Below, piece by piece: positions 29,213 through 38,575 of a DNA stretch of 64,000 bases. The DNA comes from Gemmatimonadales bacterium (lineage in GTDB: Bacteria; Gemmatimonadota; Gemmatimonadetes; Palauibacterales; Palauibacteraceae). The stretch lies in the NCBI GenBank assembly GCA_030636765.1, contig DAOVWI010000001.1, forward strand, positions 1 to 64,000. Direction: 5' to 3'. Below the pieces are notes generated by a model. The model was not told where the DNA came from and made no database searches. It worked only from the letters and a program-made list of their open reading frames with translations. How positions within the stretch are numbered: position 1 is the stretch's first letter; each line of letters opens with the position of its first letter. A program made the translations under genes and the position numbers.

Positions 29213-30211
29213 ATGGGCGGGATGAAGCCGGGTCCCGAGTTCGACCGGATCCGGACCTTCGTCGCCGCGGTCGGCGCGCCGGCGCCGGAGCTCGATCTCC
29301 CTCCGGGAGACGATGCGGCCGTGCTCCGGCCGTTGGATGGAGAGCGGATCGTTCTGAGCTCCGACGTTTCGGTGGAGGGCGTGCACTTTCGCCGCGCCTG
29401 GCTGCGCTGGGAGGCGATCGGCTACCGGGCGGCGGCAGCGGCGCTCAGCGATCTGGCGGCGATGGCCGCGCGTCCGATCGGCGTCCTCGTCTCACTGATG
29501 GTCCCCCCGGAAACCGACCAGGGTACGCTCGCGTCCCTCGGCGAGGGCTTAGGCGTTTGCCTGAGGAGGCACGAGGCGGGGCTGCTCGGCGGTGATCTGG
29601 CCCTTGCTCCTGCCGGAGTGGCGATCGACGTGATGGCGGTTGGAGCGTGCCGTTCCCCGGTGACGCGCGCGGGGGCGAGAGCGGGAGACGAGGTGTGGGT
29701 GAGCGGCGCCGTGGGCGGAGCCGCGTCGGCGGTTCGGGCGTGGGAGCGCTCCATGGAGCCGGATCCGCGGGCACGCGCCGCGTTCGAGCGTCCGCCGGCC
29801 AGGCTGGCCGAAGCTGTGTGGCTGAGGGAGCGGGTGCGGCTCACGGCCCTGATCGACCTTTCCGATGGCGTGGCGGGTGACGCGCGCCAGATCGCGGCGG
29901 CCTCGGAGATGCGGCTCGTCATCGACCTGGACCAGGTTCCGCTCGCCCCGGTCCTGGTCGAGTACGCCGACAGGGATGCGGCACTTCGCCTGGCTCTCGC
30001 GGGCGGCGACGACTACGAACTGCTTCTCTGCTGCGAGCCGGGAGGCATCGAAGCCGTACGCCCGGAGTTCGGGACGGAGTTCGGGCTGCCCCTCACCAGG
30101 GTCGGCCGCGTCGAGGACGGCGCAGGTGTCGTGTGGGTCTCCGCGCGGGGAGCGACCCTGCCGCCGGAGCTGGACGGCTACGACCACTTCACGTCCGGGA
30201 GTGCCCGGTGA
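29213..30211 (+). CDS. thiL: Thiamine-monophosphate kinase
   Basis: A 332-residue PurM-like ATP-dependent kinase that makes thiamine diphosphate from thiamine monophosphate. LPPGDDAAVL binds metal, followed by LSSDVSVEGVHFRR, AAAALSDLAAMAARP, GGDLALAP, VWVSGAVGGAASA, LIDLSDGVAGDARQIA and LAGGDDYELLLC. The product is the cofactor used by the transketolase in this window. Two in-frame ATGs (29213, 29222) are possible starts. Its stop overlaps the plsC start. Confidence 0.94.
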   Translation: MGGMKPGPEFDRIRTFVAAVGAPAPELDLPPGDDAAVLRPLDGERIVLSSDVSVEGVHFRRAWLRWEAIGYRAAAAALSDLAAMAARPIGVLVSLMVPPETDQGTLASLGEGLGVCLRRHEAGLLGGDLALAPAGVAIDVMAVGACRSPVTRAGARAGDEVWVSGAVGGAASAVRAWERSMEPDPRARAAFERPPARLAEAVWLRERVRLTALIDLSDGVAGDARQIAAASEMRLVIDLDQVPLAPVLVEYADRDAALRLALAGGDDYELLLCCEPGGIEAVRPEFGTEFGLPLTRVGRVEDGAGVVWVSARGATLPPELDGYDHFTSGSAR

Positions 30212-30942
30212 TCCGCATGCTGGTGTTCGGCGTCGTGGCGGTCCCCTCCACGATCTTCTTCTCGCTGGTGGCGATCGTGGCCGGGTTGCTGCGCGCGCCC
30301 AAGAGCACGTTCGACTGGGTGCACCGCAACTGGTCGAGGAGCGTCCTCCGTGCCGCCGGCGTCGAGGTTCGCGTCACCGGCCTCGAGCATGTCGTGCCGG
30401 ACGGTGCGCAGATCTTCGTCAGCAACCATCAGTCGATGTTCGACATCTGGGCGCTGTTCGCGACGCTACCGGTCTCGCTCCGATTCGTCGCAAAGAAGGA
30501 GATGTCCCGGATCCCGATTCTCTCTCAGGCCATGCGGGCGGCTGGTCACGTGTTCATCGATCGCCAGGACCGGGTGCAGGCGGCCGAGGCGATGCGGCGC
30601 GCCGGGAAGCGCATGCTCCGGGAGGGTCTCTCGCTCGGACTCTTTCCGGAGGGGACACGGGCGCGCGACAGGAGGCTGAAGCCGTTCAAGAAAGGAACCT
30701 TCGTCCTCGCCATCGAGACTCAGACGACCCTCGTTCCGGTCGCCGTGGACGGCGGGGGCGACATCATTGTGGACGACGGCGGCGGCCGGCTGAAGTTCAG
30801 GCTCCGCCCTAAGCCCATCGAGATCCGCTGTGCCGGGCCGATCCCTCTCTCCGGTCTGACGACAGCGGATCGCGACGAGCTGCTCGCCCGCACCCGGGCG
30901 GAGATCGTCCGGTTGCTCTCGGCGGCTACTGGCCCGGAGTGA
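30208..30942 (+). CDS. plsC: 1-acyl-sn-glycerol-3-phosphate acyltransferase
   Basis: A 244-residue PlsC-family acyltransferase that makes phosphatidic acid from lysophosphatidic acid at the inner membrane. One N-terminal hydrophobic segment (residues 4-28) anchors it. The catalytic SNHQSMFD (His74, Asp79) fits the NHx4D motif, and LGLFPEGTRARD is the glycerol-phosphate-binding block. The GTG start overlaps the thiL stop. Its 3' end overlaps the convergent prohibitin-like gene by 17 bases, with no terminator between. Confidence 0.92.
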   Translation: MIRMLVFGVVAVPSTIFFSLVAIVAGLLRAPKSTFDWVHRNWSRSVLRAAGVEVRVTGLEHVVPDGAQIFVSNHQSMFDIWALFATLPVSLRFVAKKEMSRIPILSQAMRAAGHVFIDRQDRVQAAEAMRRAGKRMLREGLSLGLFPEGTRARDRRLKPFKKGTFVLAIETQTTLVPVAVDGGGDIIVDDGGGRLKFRLRPKPIEIRCAGPIPLSGLTTADRDELLARTRAEIVRLLSAATGPE

Positions 30943-31798
30943 AGAAGAGCGGGATGCCGCCTTCCGTCGGTGCGATCACCAGGTTGTTGGTGCCTGCGGC
31001 GACCTCACCGAGCATCTCCAGGTAACGCCAGTACAGGTAGCGCTGGCCGGACACGCCGGTCAGGCTCGCCGCGATGACCGCCTGGGCGTCCCGGATTCCT
31101 GCGGCTTCGGCTCGCTTCTGGTTGGCCTGCTCCTCGACCACCTGCGTCTGGAAAGCCTCGGCCTGCACCTGCTGCTCCCGCGCCAGCTTCGCCTCGATGG
31201 CCTCTCGAAGCGCGTTCGGGGGCTCGATCTCGCGCACGAAGAACTCCGTGATCTGGATCCCGCGCGGCGTGAGCTTGTCGTCCATCAGCTCTCGAATTCG
31301 CCCGCTGATGCCGGTCCGCTCAACGGAGAGGATGTTTGCCGCGACGACCTCGGCGACGGCGTCTCGTACGGCCGAGCGATACGTGTTGTAGACGAAATTA
31401 TGGATCGCCCGCGTGTCGCCAACCGTGAGGAACAGGCGGACGACGGAGTCCGGATTGAGCCGGTACCGGTACGCCGCGTCCACCTGAATCGACAGCTGGT
31501 CGGACGTCAGGGCCGCCAGCCGCTCGCTCTGGCCGGAGGGCGGGAAGGAAATCTCGCGGAGGTTGTAGTTCGTCCACGATCGCACGATCGAATGGTAGAG
31601 GCCCTGCGGGTACGGCCGCGAGTCCACGGACCCGGTGAGCGGATTGCGCTTGACCCCCACCTCGAAGTCGTCGATGCGATTGAACCCGAACAGCAGCACG
31701 ACAGCGACGACGAGCACCAGGACGCCGGCCCCGATCGCACCGGCGCTGCGGAAGGTCTTGCTCAGGTCCAGCGGCGGTCTCCTTATCGGCGTGTTCAT
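30926..31798 (-). CDS. Prohibitin / SPFH-domain membrane protein
   Basis: A 290-residue protein with one N-terminal transmembrane helix (about 20-42, GAGVLVLVVAVVLLFGF) followed by an SPFH/band-7 domain (FEVGVKRNPLTG, TSDQLSIQVDAAYRYRLNPDSV, RGIQITEFFVREIEPPNALREAIEAKLAREQQ). A C-terminal coiled coil ends in GTNNLVIAPTEGGIPLFF. Prohibitins form ring-like membrane scaffolds and often regulate FtsH; no FtsH is near. The ATG has a strong GGAGGAAG before it. It is a lone minus-strand gene between plsC and eno. Confidence 0.88.
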   Translation of the reverse strand: MNTPIRRPPLDLSKTFRSAGAIGAGVLVLVVAVVLLFGFNRIDDFEVGVKRNPLTGSVDSRPYPQGLYHSIVRSWTNYNLREISFPPSGQSERLAALTSDQLSIQVDAAYRYRLNPDSVVRLFLTVGDTRAIHNFVYNTYRSAVRDAVAEVVAANILSVERTGISGRIRELMDDKLTPRGIQITEFFVREIEPPNALREAIEAKLAREQQVQAEAFQTQVVEEQANQKRAEAAGIRDAQAVIAASLTGVSGQRYLYWRYLEMLGEVAAGTNNLVIAPTEGGIPLFFTPGQ

Positions 31799-33234
<1,436 letters not shown>

Positions 33235-33285
33235 CGATCGTGGAAAAGGTGACGCGCTTTCTGATGCTTACCGGTTCCGAGGCGC

Positions 33286-33624
33286 ATGTCTGAGAGACTC
33301 CGGCGGATCGGCCTACGCTTGCTGGTGGCGACCCTCTGGCTCGCTGGAGGATACTACCTCCTGCTCGGCGGCGAGTACTCGGCTCTCGATCTGCGCGACC
33401 TCGGGACCGACAGGGGCCGGATCGAGCTCCGGATTGACTCGCTTGGCGTGGTGACGGACTCGCTCCAGGCGTGGTCCGACAGCCTGGAGGCGAGCCCCGT
33501 AGCCATCGAGCGGGTGGCACGTGAGAGATACGGATTCATCCGTGACGGGGAGCGCCTGTACCGCTTTATTCCCGTGGACAGAAGCGATCAAGAACGGATT
33601 GACCGACCGGCAAACCGCGACTAG
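33286..33624 (+). CDS. Septum formation initiator family protein (FtsB/DivIC-like)
   Basis: A 112-residue bitopic protein: short basic N-terminus, one transmembrane helix (about 12-28, LLVATLWLAGGYYLLLG), a coiled-coil stretch (RGRIELRIDSLGVVTDSLQAWSD split across 45-70) and the family end motif RVARERYGFIRDGERLYRF. FtsB links FtsL and FtsQ in the divisome. The position just after eno matches ftsB in many genomes. The last codons overlap a promoter-like sequence reading towards the tRNA. Confidence 0.82.
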   Translation: MSERLRRIGLRLLVATLWLAGGYYLLLGGEYSALDLRDLGTDRGRIELRIDSLGVVTDSLQAWSDSLEASPVAIERVARERYGFIRDGERLYRFIPVDRSDQERIDRPANRD

Positions 33625-33627
33625 ATT
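33599..33627 (+). promoter_or_regulatory. Candidate promoter upstream of small RNA / tRNA-Met
   Basis: TTGACC (33599-33604) and TAGATT (33622-33627) are exactly 17 bases apart, with five and four of six consensus bases. It lies over the end of the ftsB-like gene. A start near 33634 would give a short transcript ending at the terminator 33677-33704, or, on read-through, tRNA-Met and thiI. Confidence 0.5.
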
Positions 33628-33633
33628 TGGCCT

Positions 33634-33704
33634 TGCATGGCGTGGTGGAGTAGCTCCGCGCGTGGGTTTCAAAGCAGGCCGGGGGGTTCTCCGGCCGCTT
33701 TTTT
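33634..33704 (+). ncRNA. Candidate small RNA between promoter and terminator
   Basis: A promoter-like pair and a strong intrinsic terminator enclose about 70 bases with no open frame. The sequence has a GGAGTAGCTCC hairpin and the terminator hairpin. It may be a stand-alone small RNA or just the 5' leader of the tRNA-Met transcript. I do not recognise a known RNA family. Confidence 0.3.
33677..33704 (+). terminator. Intrinsic terminator after eno-ftsB
   Basis: GGCCGG (33677-33682) pairs with CCGGCC (33691-33696), extended by a G-C and a G-U pair around a four-base loop. Six Ts (33699-33704) follow. It ends ten bases before the tRNA gene. Confidence 0.85.
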
Positions 33705-33713
33705 GGTGGACCC

Positions 33714-33787
33714 GGCAGGGTAGCTCAGCCTGGTAGAGCAAGGGACTCATAAGCCCTAGGTCGCGGGTTCAAATCCCGCCCCTGCCA
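33714..33787 (+). tRNA. tRNA-Met (anticodon CAU), probably elongator
   Basis: A 74-base cloverleaf: acceptor GGCAGGG with CCCTGCC, D arm GCTC...GAGC, anticodon loop CTCATAA with CAT at 33748-33750, T arm GCGGG TTCAAAT CCCGC, discriminator A at 33787. CCA is not encoded. A G1-C72 pair and no GGG at 29-31 argue against the initiator. tRNA-Ile2 with a lysidine anticodon is a less likely alternative. The 31-39 pair is A-G, a mismatch. T at position 8 makes it a possible 4-thiouridine substrate of the adjacent ThiI. Confidence 0.93.
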
Positions 33788-33829
33788 CTCGACGTTTCCC
33801 CAACCGGAGCCCTGTCGCCCCCCTGCCTC

Positions 33830-35326
33830 GTGCGATGTGCGATGCCCTACCGAGATAGCGAGAGCCTCGAGGTCCTCATCCGGCTCGCCGGGGAGGTGAG
33901 CACGAAGGCTCGCCCCACCCGCAGCCGCTTCCAGCGCCGCCTGGAGCGGAATCTCCTGGATGCCTGCAGGGCGCATGGCCTCCGATGCCAGACGACTCGC
34001 CAATGGAGCCGGCTCTTCGTGAGATCGCCGGAGGAGGCGGTCCTTGACGTCGTCGGGCGGGTGTTCGGGATTAGCTCCTACTCCGTGATCGAGAGCCGCT
34101 GCGACGCCTCGCTGCCTGCGATCGTCGAGCTCGGGACCAAGCTGTACGCGGACGTGGTTCGTGGCCGGAGCTTTGCCGTGCGCGCCCGCCGCAGCGGGCG
34201 GCACGACTTCAGCTCCCACGACGTGCAGGTGGAGCTAGGGGCGGCGCTTAATCCGGGGGCCACGGTGGACCTTTCGAGCCCGGACGTGGAGGTCCGCGTC
34301 GAGATACGGGACGATGACGTCTACTTCTTCGGGACGCCCGTGCGAGGTGCGGGTGGGCTCCCCCTCGGTGTGCAGGGGAAGGCGGTCGCTCTGATCTCCG
34401 GCGGCTACGATTCGGCCGTGGCGGCCTGGATGGCCCTGCGCCGGGGCGTCGAGCTGGAGTACGTCTTCTGTAACCTCGGAGGCGCCGCGTACAGGCGACT
34501 CACCCTCGAGGTCGTGAAGGTGCTGGCCGATCTGTGGAGCTACGGGACACGGCCCCGGCTCCACGTCGTCGAGTTCGAGGCCGTGATGGACGATTTCCGG
34601 AGGAGCGTAAAGCCTTCCTACTGGCAGGTGACCCTCAAGCGACTCATGTACCTCGCCGCCGGTCGGGTGGCTGCCGCAACGGGTGCGGACGCCATCGTGA
34701 CGGGTGAGGCTGTCGGCCAGGTGTCGTCTCAAACGCTGGCGAACCTGAGGGCGATCGACGCGGTGTCGTCGCTACCGGTGCTCCGGCCGCTGGCAGGCTT
34801 CGACAAGGAAGAGATCATCGATCGCGCCCGGGAGATCGGCACCTATGACCTCTCGTCGCGCGTACGGGAGTACTGCGCGATCGTCCCCGAACGACCCGTG
34901 ACCGCCGCCCGTCCCGAGGTCGTCGATGCGCAGGAACGGGAGATCGATCGGACCGTCCTGGAGCGTGCGGTCGACGACCGGCAGGTTTTCGAGCTGCGAG
35001 GCCTGGACATGACGCAGCTCGTCGGATCGCACCTGTTCGTGAGCGACGTGCCCGAGGATGCGGTGGTCATCGACTCGCGCGACGCCGCCTCGTACCTGGA
35101 GTGGCATTGGCCGGGAGCTCTACACCGGGAGTACGAGGAGCTGACCGGCGCCTTCCGAAAGCTCGACCGGGACCGGACGTATGTCCTCTACTGCGGCGAA
35201 GGCATTCTCACCGCCCACCTCGCCGAGCGGATGCAGGGTCGAGGGTACGAGGCGTACAGTTTCCGGGGTGGTGTCCGGGGCCTTCGCAGGTATCAGAAGG
35301 CGCGGGCATCTGCCGGCTCGGGATGA
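33830..35326 (+). CDS. thiI: tRNA 4-thiouridine synthase ThiI with C-terminal rhodanese domain
   Basis: A 498-residue long-form ThiI. Residues ~15-165 are the NFLD and THUMP RNA-binding domains. The PP-loop ATPase has ALISGGYDSAVAAW (Ser190). REYCAIVPERP carries Cys349, matching the E. coli Cys344 that forms a disulfide with the rhodanese cysteine. The rhodanese domain begins near residue 405 (AVVIDSRDAASY) and has the persulfide Cys455 in VLYCGEG. Both cysteines needed for sulfur transfer to U8 of tRNA are present. Start is GTG 33830 or ATG 33842. The gene lies 42 bases after tRNA-Met without a terminator, so co-transcription is likely. Confidence 0.95.
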   Translation: MRCAMPYRDSESLEVLIRLAGEVSTKARPTRSRFQRRLERNLLDACRAHGLRCQTTRQWSRLFVRSPEEAVLDVVGRVFGISSYSVIESRCDASLPAIVELGTKLYADVVRGRSFAVRARRSGRHDFSSHDVQVELGAALNPGATVDLSSPDVEVRVEIRDDDVYFFGTPVRGAGGLPLGVQGKAVALISGGYDSAVAAWMALRRGVELEYVFCNLGGAAYRRLTLEVVKVLADLWSYGTRPRLHVVEFEAVMDDFRRSVKPSYWQVTLKRLMYLAAGRVAAATGADAIVTGEAVGQVSSQTLANLRAIDAVSSLPVLRPLAGFDKEEIIDRAREIGTYDLSSRVREYCAIVPERPVTAARPEVVDAQEREIDRTVLERAVDDRQVFELRGLDMTQLVGSHLFVSDVPEDAVVIDSRDAASYLEWHWPGALHREYEELTGAFRKLDRDRTYVLYCGEGILTAHLAERMQGRGYEAYSFRGGVRGLRRYQKARASAGSG

Positions 35327-35360
35327 CGGGCCTTCGGATACCTCAGGCTTTCGGGCGGCT

Positions 35361-35389
35361 TTGACACGTCAGGCCGCGCGTGGCAGGTT
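35361..35389 (+). promoter_or_regulatory. Candidate promoter of uppS-cdsA
   Basis: A perfect -35, TTGACA at 35361-35366, lies 31 bases before the uppS ATG. The hexamer 17 bases later is CAGGTT (35384-35389), a weak -10. Confidence 0.35.
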
Positions 35390-35397
35390 GCGGCGCC

Positions 35398-36159
35398 ATG
35401 TCTGAGAGCGAACAAGTGAAGGTCCGAGAGCGCCTCCTGGCGCAGGCCCTACAGGGCGAGATCCCCACTCACGTTGCCGTCATCATGGACGGGAACGGAA
35501 GGTGGGCGGAGGCCCGGGGGCTTCCGCGGTCGCAGGGGCACCACCAGGGGATCAAGTCCGTTCGTGAGGCTGTGATCGGCTCCGTCGAGCTCGGGATCCG
35601 TTACCTGACGCTCTACGCCTTCTCCGAGGAGAATTGGCTCCGGCCGGCCTCCGAGGTTGCCGCGTTGATGGATGTTCTCGTCACGTATGCGGCGAGCGAG
35701 GAGGAAGAGCTGCACGAGCGCGGCGTTCGGGTCACGGCGTTCGGCGATCTGGATCGGATCTCGCCGGAGGCCCGGTCGGCCGTCGAGGTCCTGGAGGCAG
35801 CGACCCGGGGTGGCGAGGCCCTTCGCGTCAACCTCGCCATCAGCTACGGGTCGCGCTCCGAGATCGCGCGGGCTGCCCAGCGGCTGGTCGTGGAGGCTCT
35901 CGCCGGACGGCTCTCCCCGGAGGACGTGGATGTGGATCGCTTCGCGCGGGAGTTGTACATGGCGGACGTGCCGGATCCGGATCTCCTCATTCGGACCTCG
36001 GGCGAGCGGCGGCTGTCCAACTTCCTGCTCTGGCAGATCGCCTATGCGGAACTCTTCGTCACGCCCGTCCTATGGCCGGATTTCGATCGCACGCACCTGT
36101 TCGAGGCCATCCGGGACTACCAGCGCCGGGAGCGTCGGTACGGTCGAGTCGAGGCCTGA
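35398..36159 (+). CDS. uppS: Isoprenyl transferase (undecaprenyl diphosphate synthase)
   Basis: A 253-residue cis-prenyltransferase that makes the C55 lipid carrier for cell wall and glycans. It has VAVIMDGNGRWAEARGLPR (catalytic Asp31), GHHQGIKSVREAV, LTLYAFSEENWLRP, NLAISYGSRSEI, DLLIRTSGERRLSNFLLWQIAYAEL and LWPDFDRTHL, the five conserved regions. The ATG at 35398 is used; a GTG 18 bases upstream is also in frame. cdsA follows 9 bases later. In many bacteria dxr and rseP complete the cluster; here dxr is missing. Confidence 0.96.
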   Translation: MSESEQVKVRERLLAQALQGEIPTHVAVIMDGNGRWAEARGLPRSQGHHQGIKSVREAVIGSVELGIRYLTLYAFSEENWLRPASEVAALMDVLVTYAASEEEELHERGVRVTAFGDLDRISPEARSAVEVLEAATRGGEALRVNLAISYGSRSEIARAAQRLVVEALAGRLSPEDVDVDRFARELYMADVPDPDLLIRTSGERRLSNFLLWQIAYAELFVTPVLWPDFDRTHLFEAIRDYQRRERRYGRVEA

Positions 36160-36168
36160 GCGCCGCCG

Positions 36169-37002
36169 GTGAAGGAGGACCTACGCCGCCGGTTGGTCGT
36201 CGCGGCCGTCGGCATTCCCGCTTCGCTCGTAGTCGTCTACCGAGGCGATGTCATCCTCGCCCTCGGGCTGAGCTTCCTCGCCGCCGTCGGCTTCTGGGAG
36301 TACGCCGTCATGATGCGCGAGGCGGGTCACCGGCCGTTCATCGGACTTGGCCTCCTGGCGGCTCTCACTTTTCCGCTCGCCGTCCGAACCCTCGGTTTTG
36401 GTGTGGCGTGGGCGGCGTGCGTGGCGTTCCTCGCGCTCGGCTCGGCGGTGGCGACGCTTCGTTTGCCGCCGTCCGAGCGCCCGATCTCGAACGCCGCGAT
36501 CACGCTGTTCGGGGCCTTCTACTTGGGTGGCCTGCTCAGTTTCGGGGTTCCGCTGCGGGAGTGGTTCCTGCCGGGGAGAGTCGAGGGCACGCTACTGTTT
36601 TTCTACCCCGTCGTTGTGACCTGGATCACCGACACGGCCGCCTACGCAGGCGGCAGGACGTTCGGGCGTCGGCAGCTATCGCCGACCATCAGCCCGAACA
36701 AGACGATCGAGGGCGCCGTGAGCGCCTTGATTGCCGGACCCCTCGGAGCCCTGCTGTACGGGCTCTTGGTTCCCGTACCGGTGATCCAGGGGCTCGGCCC
36801 GACAACGCTTCTGGTTTTCGGGTTCTTCGTGGCTCTTCTCGCGATCATCGGAGATCTGGTGGAGTCCGCGCTCAAGCGGGAGTGTGGGCAGAAGGATGCC
36901 TCCGGGCTCCTGCCGGGTCACGGAGGCTTCCTGGACCGGCTGGACTCGCTCCTGTGGACAATCCCGGGCGCGTACCTGTTCTTCATGGCGATCGGCCTGT
37001 GA
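36169..37002 (+). CDS. cdsA: Phosphatidate cytidylyltransferase
   Basis: A 277-residue polytopic membrane enzyme with about seven or eight hydrophobic segments. It activates phosphatidic acid with CTP to CDP-diacylglycerol. The CdsA signature is complete near the C-terminus: SALKRECGQKDASG followed by LLPGHGGFLDRLDSL. TDTAAYAGGRTFGRRQLSPTISPNKTIEG is the second conserved block. Its substrate is the product of PlsC in this window. The start is GTG 36169. The gene stops 8 bases before inverted-repeat element copy 2. Confidence 0.95.
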   Translation: MKEDLRRRLVVAAVGIPASLVVVYRGDVILALGLSFLAAVGFWEYAVMMREAGHRPFIGLGLLAALTFPLAVRTLGFGVAWAACVAFLALGSAVATLRLPPSERPISNAAITLFGAFYLGGLLSFGVPLREWFLPGRVEGTLLFFYPVVVTWITDTAAYAGGRTFGRRQLSPTISPNKTIEGAVSALIAGPLGALLYGLLVPVPVIQGLGPTTLLVFGFFVALLAIIGDLVESALKRECGQKDASGLLPGHGGFLDRLDSLLWTIPGAYLFFMAIGL

Positions 37003-37010
37003 GCGTCTTG

Positions 37011-37342
37011 CAGGTCGCTGAAGAACCCTGGTGGGTCGCGCGCGACAGTCGCTGTCGCGCCTGTTACCGTCTTGTGAGTCGAGGACAAGGAACGAAGAGG
37101 AGTCGATGCCTTGTGCATCGTCGACGACGAGTGACGCCGTATTCGGCCACAACCGGAGCGAGCGAAGCGAGAGGAGGTCGGCGCCAGCCAATCCCCATGC
37201 GCCCTGCGGGTTACGGCGGCGTGGGGGCGTCTCCGGCGTTGCCGCTCCTCCCCGATACGCACGGTATCGCCTTCGTCGCGCCGCCTTGGATCTGTCCCCA
37301 CGGTGCTCGTAACGCGACCCGCCAGGGTTTTTCAGCGACCTG
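37011..37342. mobile_element. MITE-like inverted-repeat element, copy 2 (with 4-bp target duplication)
   Basis: A 332-base element. Ends 37011-37040 and 37313-37342 are inverted repeats of 30 bases matching at 28. CTTG flanks both sides (37007-37010 and 37343-37346), a likely 4-base target-site duplication. The core 37208-37294 matches copy 1 at 83 of 87 bases. Between left end and core lies an extra 167 bases (37041-37207) absent from copy 1; it begins with a palindrome (CGACAG TCG CTGTCG) that also occurs in copy 3. No credible coding sequence. It occupies the place between cdsA and rseP where dxr often sits. Confidence 0.82.
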
Positions 37343-37489
37343 CTTGGCCAGCGTCGGCACCGGCGGGCCGCCGGGGCACCGATCGTGCAAGCAGGGCGGC
37401 GGGGTTCCGGCTCGAATCGGGCCCTCCGCGTGCCGTGTGGGTGGAGACACGGCGGAACCGAAGGCCGTCAGCTGGGGTGATAGCAGCCT
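37343..37489. other. Non-coding gap between element copy 2 and rseP
   Basis: Together with copy 2 this makes a 487-base gene-free stretch. The 147 bases right of the element have a short hairpin (GCCGTGT with ACACGGC, around 37433-37452) but no recognisable gene remnant or clear promoter hexamers. The rseP promoter should be here if the element blocks read-through from cdsA. Confidence 0.4.
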
Positions 37490-38575
37490 ATGATCATAAC
37501 GATTCTGGCCACCATCTTGGTGCTCGGCGTTCTCATCTTCGTGCACGAGCTCGGTCATTTCGCGGCGGCGAAGGCCGTGGATATCGAGGTTCCGCGCTTC
37601 TCGCTCGGCCTGGGCCCGAAGCTGATCGGGTTCAAGAAGGGGGAGACCGAGTATGTGATCTCGTGGTTCCCGCTCGGCGGCTACGTGAAGATGGCGGGGA
37701 TGATCGAGGAGGAGGGGATCGGCGTGCTGGAGGGCGGGAAATCGGAGGGCCGGACGCCCTCTCCTCGTGACTTCGACGCCAAGTCGCTGCCGGCCCGGAC
37801 ACTCGTGATCTCCGCCGGCGTCCTGATGAACTTTCTCTTCGCTGTCGTCGCTTTCATCGTCGTGGCCCGCGCCCAGGGCATGCAGCTTCCGCTGATTCAA
37901 GATGTCGTGGAGGACTCGCCGGCGGCGACGGCCGGCTTCCGGCCCGGAGACCTGATTCTCACGGTGGAAGGCAACCGCATCCGGAGCTTCAACGAGCTCT
38001 CGCTGATGGTGAAGCAGAACCCGGAAAAACGGATCCGCATCGGCGTCGATCGCGCCGGCGAGCGCCTCACGCTCCAGGCCGTTCCCCGGAGCGTCCGGAT
38101 CTGGAGCGACGTGATCAGAGATTCGGTCGAGATCGGGCAGCTGGGCGTGAGATCGGACCCAGGTGGCGGGTACCGGTCTCTCGGCTGGGGTGAAGCGATC
38201 GAGGAGGGCTCGTACCGCACCTGGTACTGGGTGCGCACGACCTTCGAGTTCCTGGGCCAGCTCGTGAGCGGGCAGAGCAGCGCCAAGGAGGTGGGCGGCC
38301 CGATCCTCATCGGCCAGCTGTCCGGCCAGGCGGCCCGCGCGGGCATCTGGCCGCTGCTGAGCTTCATGGCGATCATCAGCATCAACCTGGCGATCCTGAA
38401 CCTGCTTCCCGTTCCCGTGCTCGATGGCGGCCACCTCACCTTCCTCGCTTTTGAGGCGGTGCGTGGCAGGGCGCTGAGCGCGGGTCAGCGTATCCGGCTG
38501 ACCCAGGTGGGGATGGTGCTGATAGTCGGCCTGATGGTGTGGGTGATCACGAACGACGTCCTGAGGCTCTTATAG
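37490..38575 (+). CDS. rseP: Site-2 intramembrane metalloprotease RseP
   Basis: A 361-residue zinc metalloprotease with four transmembrane helices. It cleaves anti-sigma factors and signal-peptide remnants within the membrane. The HELGH motif (His19, Glu20, His23) is in the first helix. A single PDZ domain spans about 125-200 (VVEDSPAATAGFRPGDLILTV). The third metal ligand is in NLLPVPVLDGGH near 315. SLGLGPKLIGFKKGETEY and FPLGGYVKMAG are also typical. RseP of E. coli has two PDZ domains; this is the one-PDZ form. It ends 6 bases inside the convergent MBL gene. Confidence 0.95.
   Translation: MIITILATILVLGVLIFVHELGHFAAAKAVDIEVPRFSLGLGPKLIGFKKGETEYVISWFPLGGYVKMAGMIEEEGIGVLEGGKSEGRTPSPRDFDAKSLPARTLVISAGVLMNFLFAVVAFIVVARAQGMQLPLIQDVVEDSPAATAGFRPGDLILTVEGNRIRSFNELSLMVKQNPEKRIRIGVDRAGERLTLQAVPRSVRIWSDVIRDSVEIGQLGVRSDPGGGYRSLGWGEAIEEGSYRTWYWVRTTFEFLGQLVSGQSSAKEVGGPILIGQLSGQAARAGIWPLLSFMAIISINLAILNLLPVPVLDGGHLTFLAFEAVRGRALSAGQRIRLTQVGMVLIVGLMVWVITNDVLRLL

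Noticed and set aside
33634..33676. Degraded second tRNA upstream of tRNA-Met (GTGGTGGAGTAGCTCC looks like a D arm)
   Set aside because: No acceptor or T arm can be paired; the sequence fits only a short hairpin.
35634..37493. 619-codon open frame over uppS, cdsA and the repeat
   Set aside because: It lies in another frame of two clear genes, is Arg/Gly/Pro-rich as expected for a GC-rich shadow, and has no family motifs.
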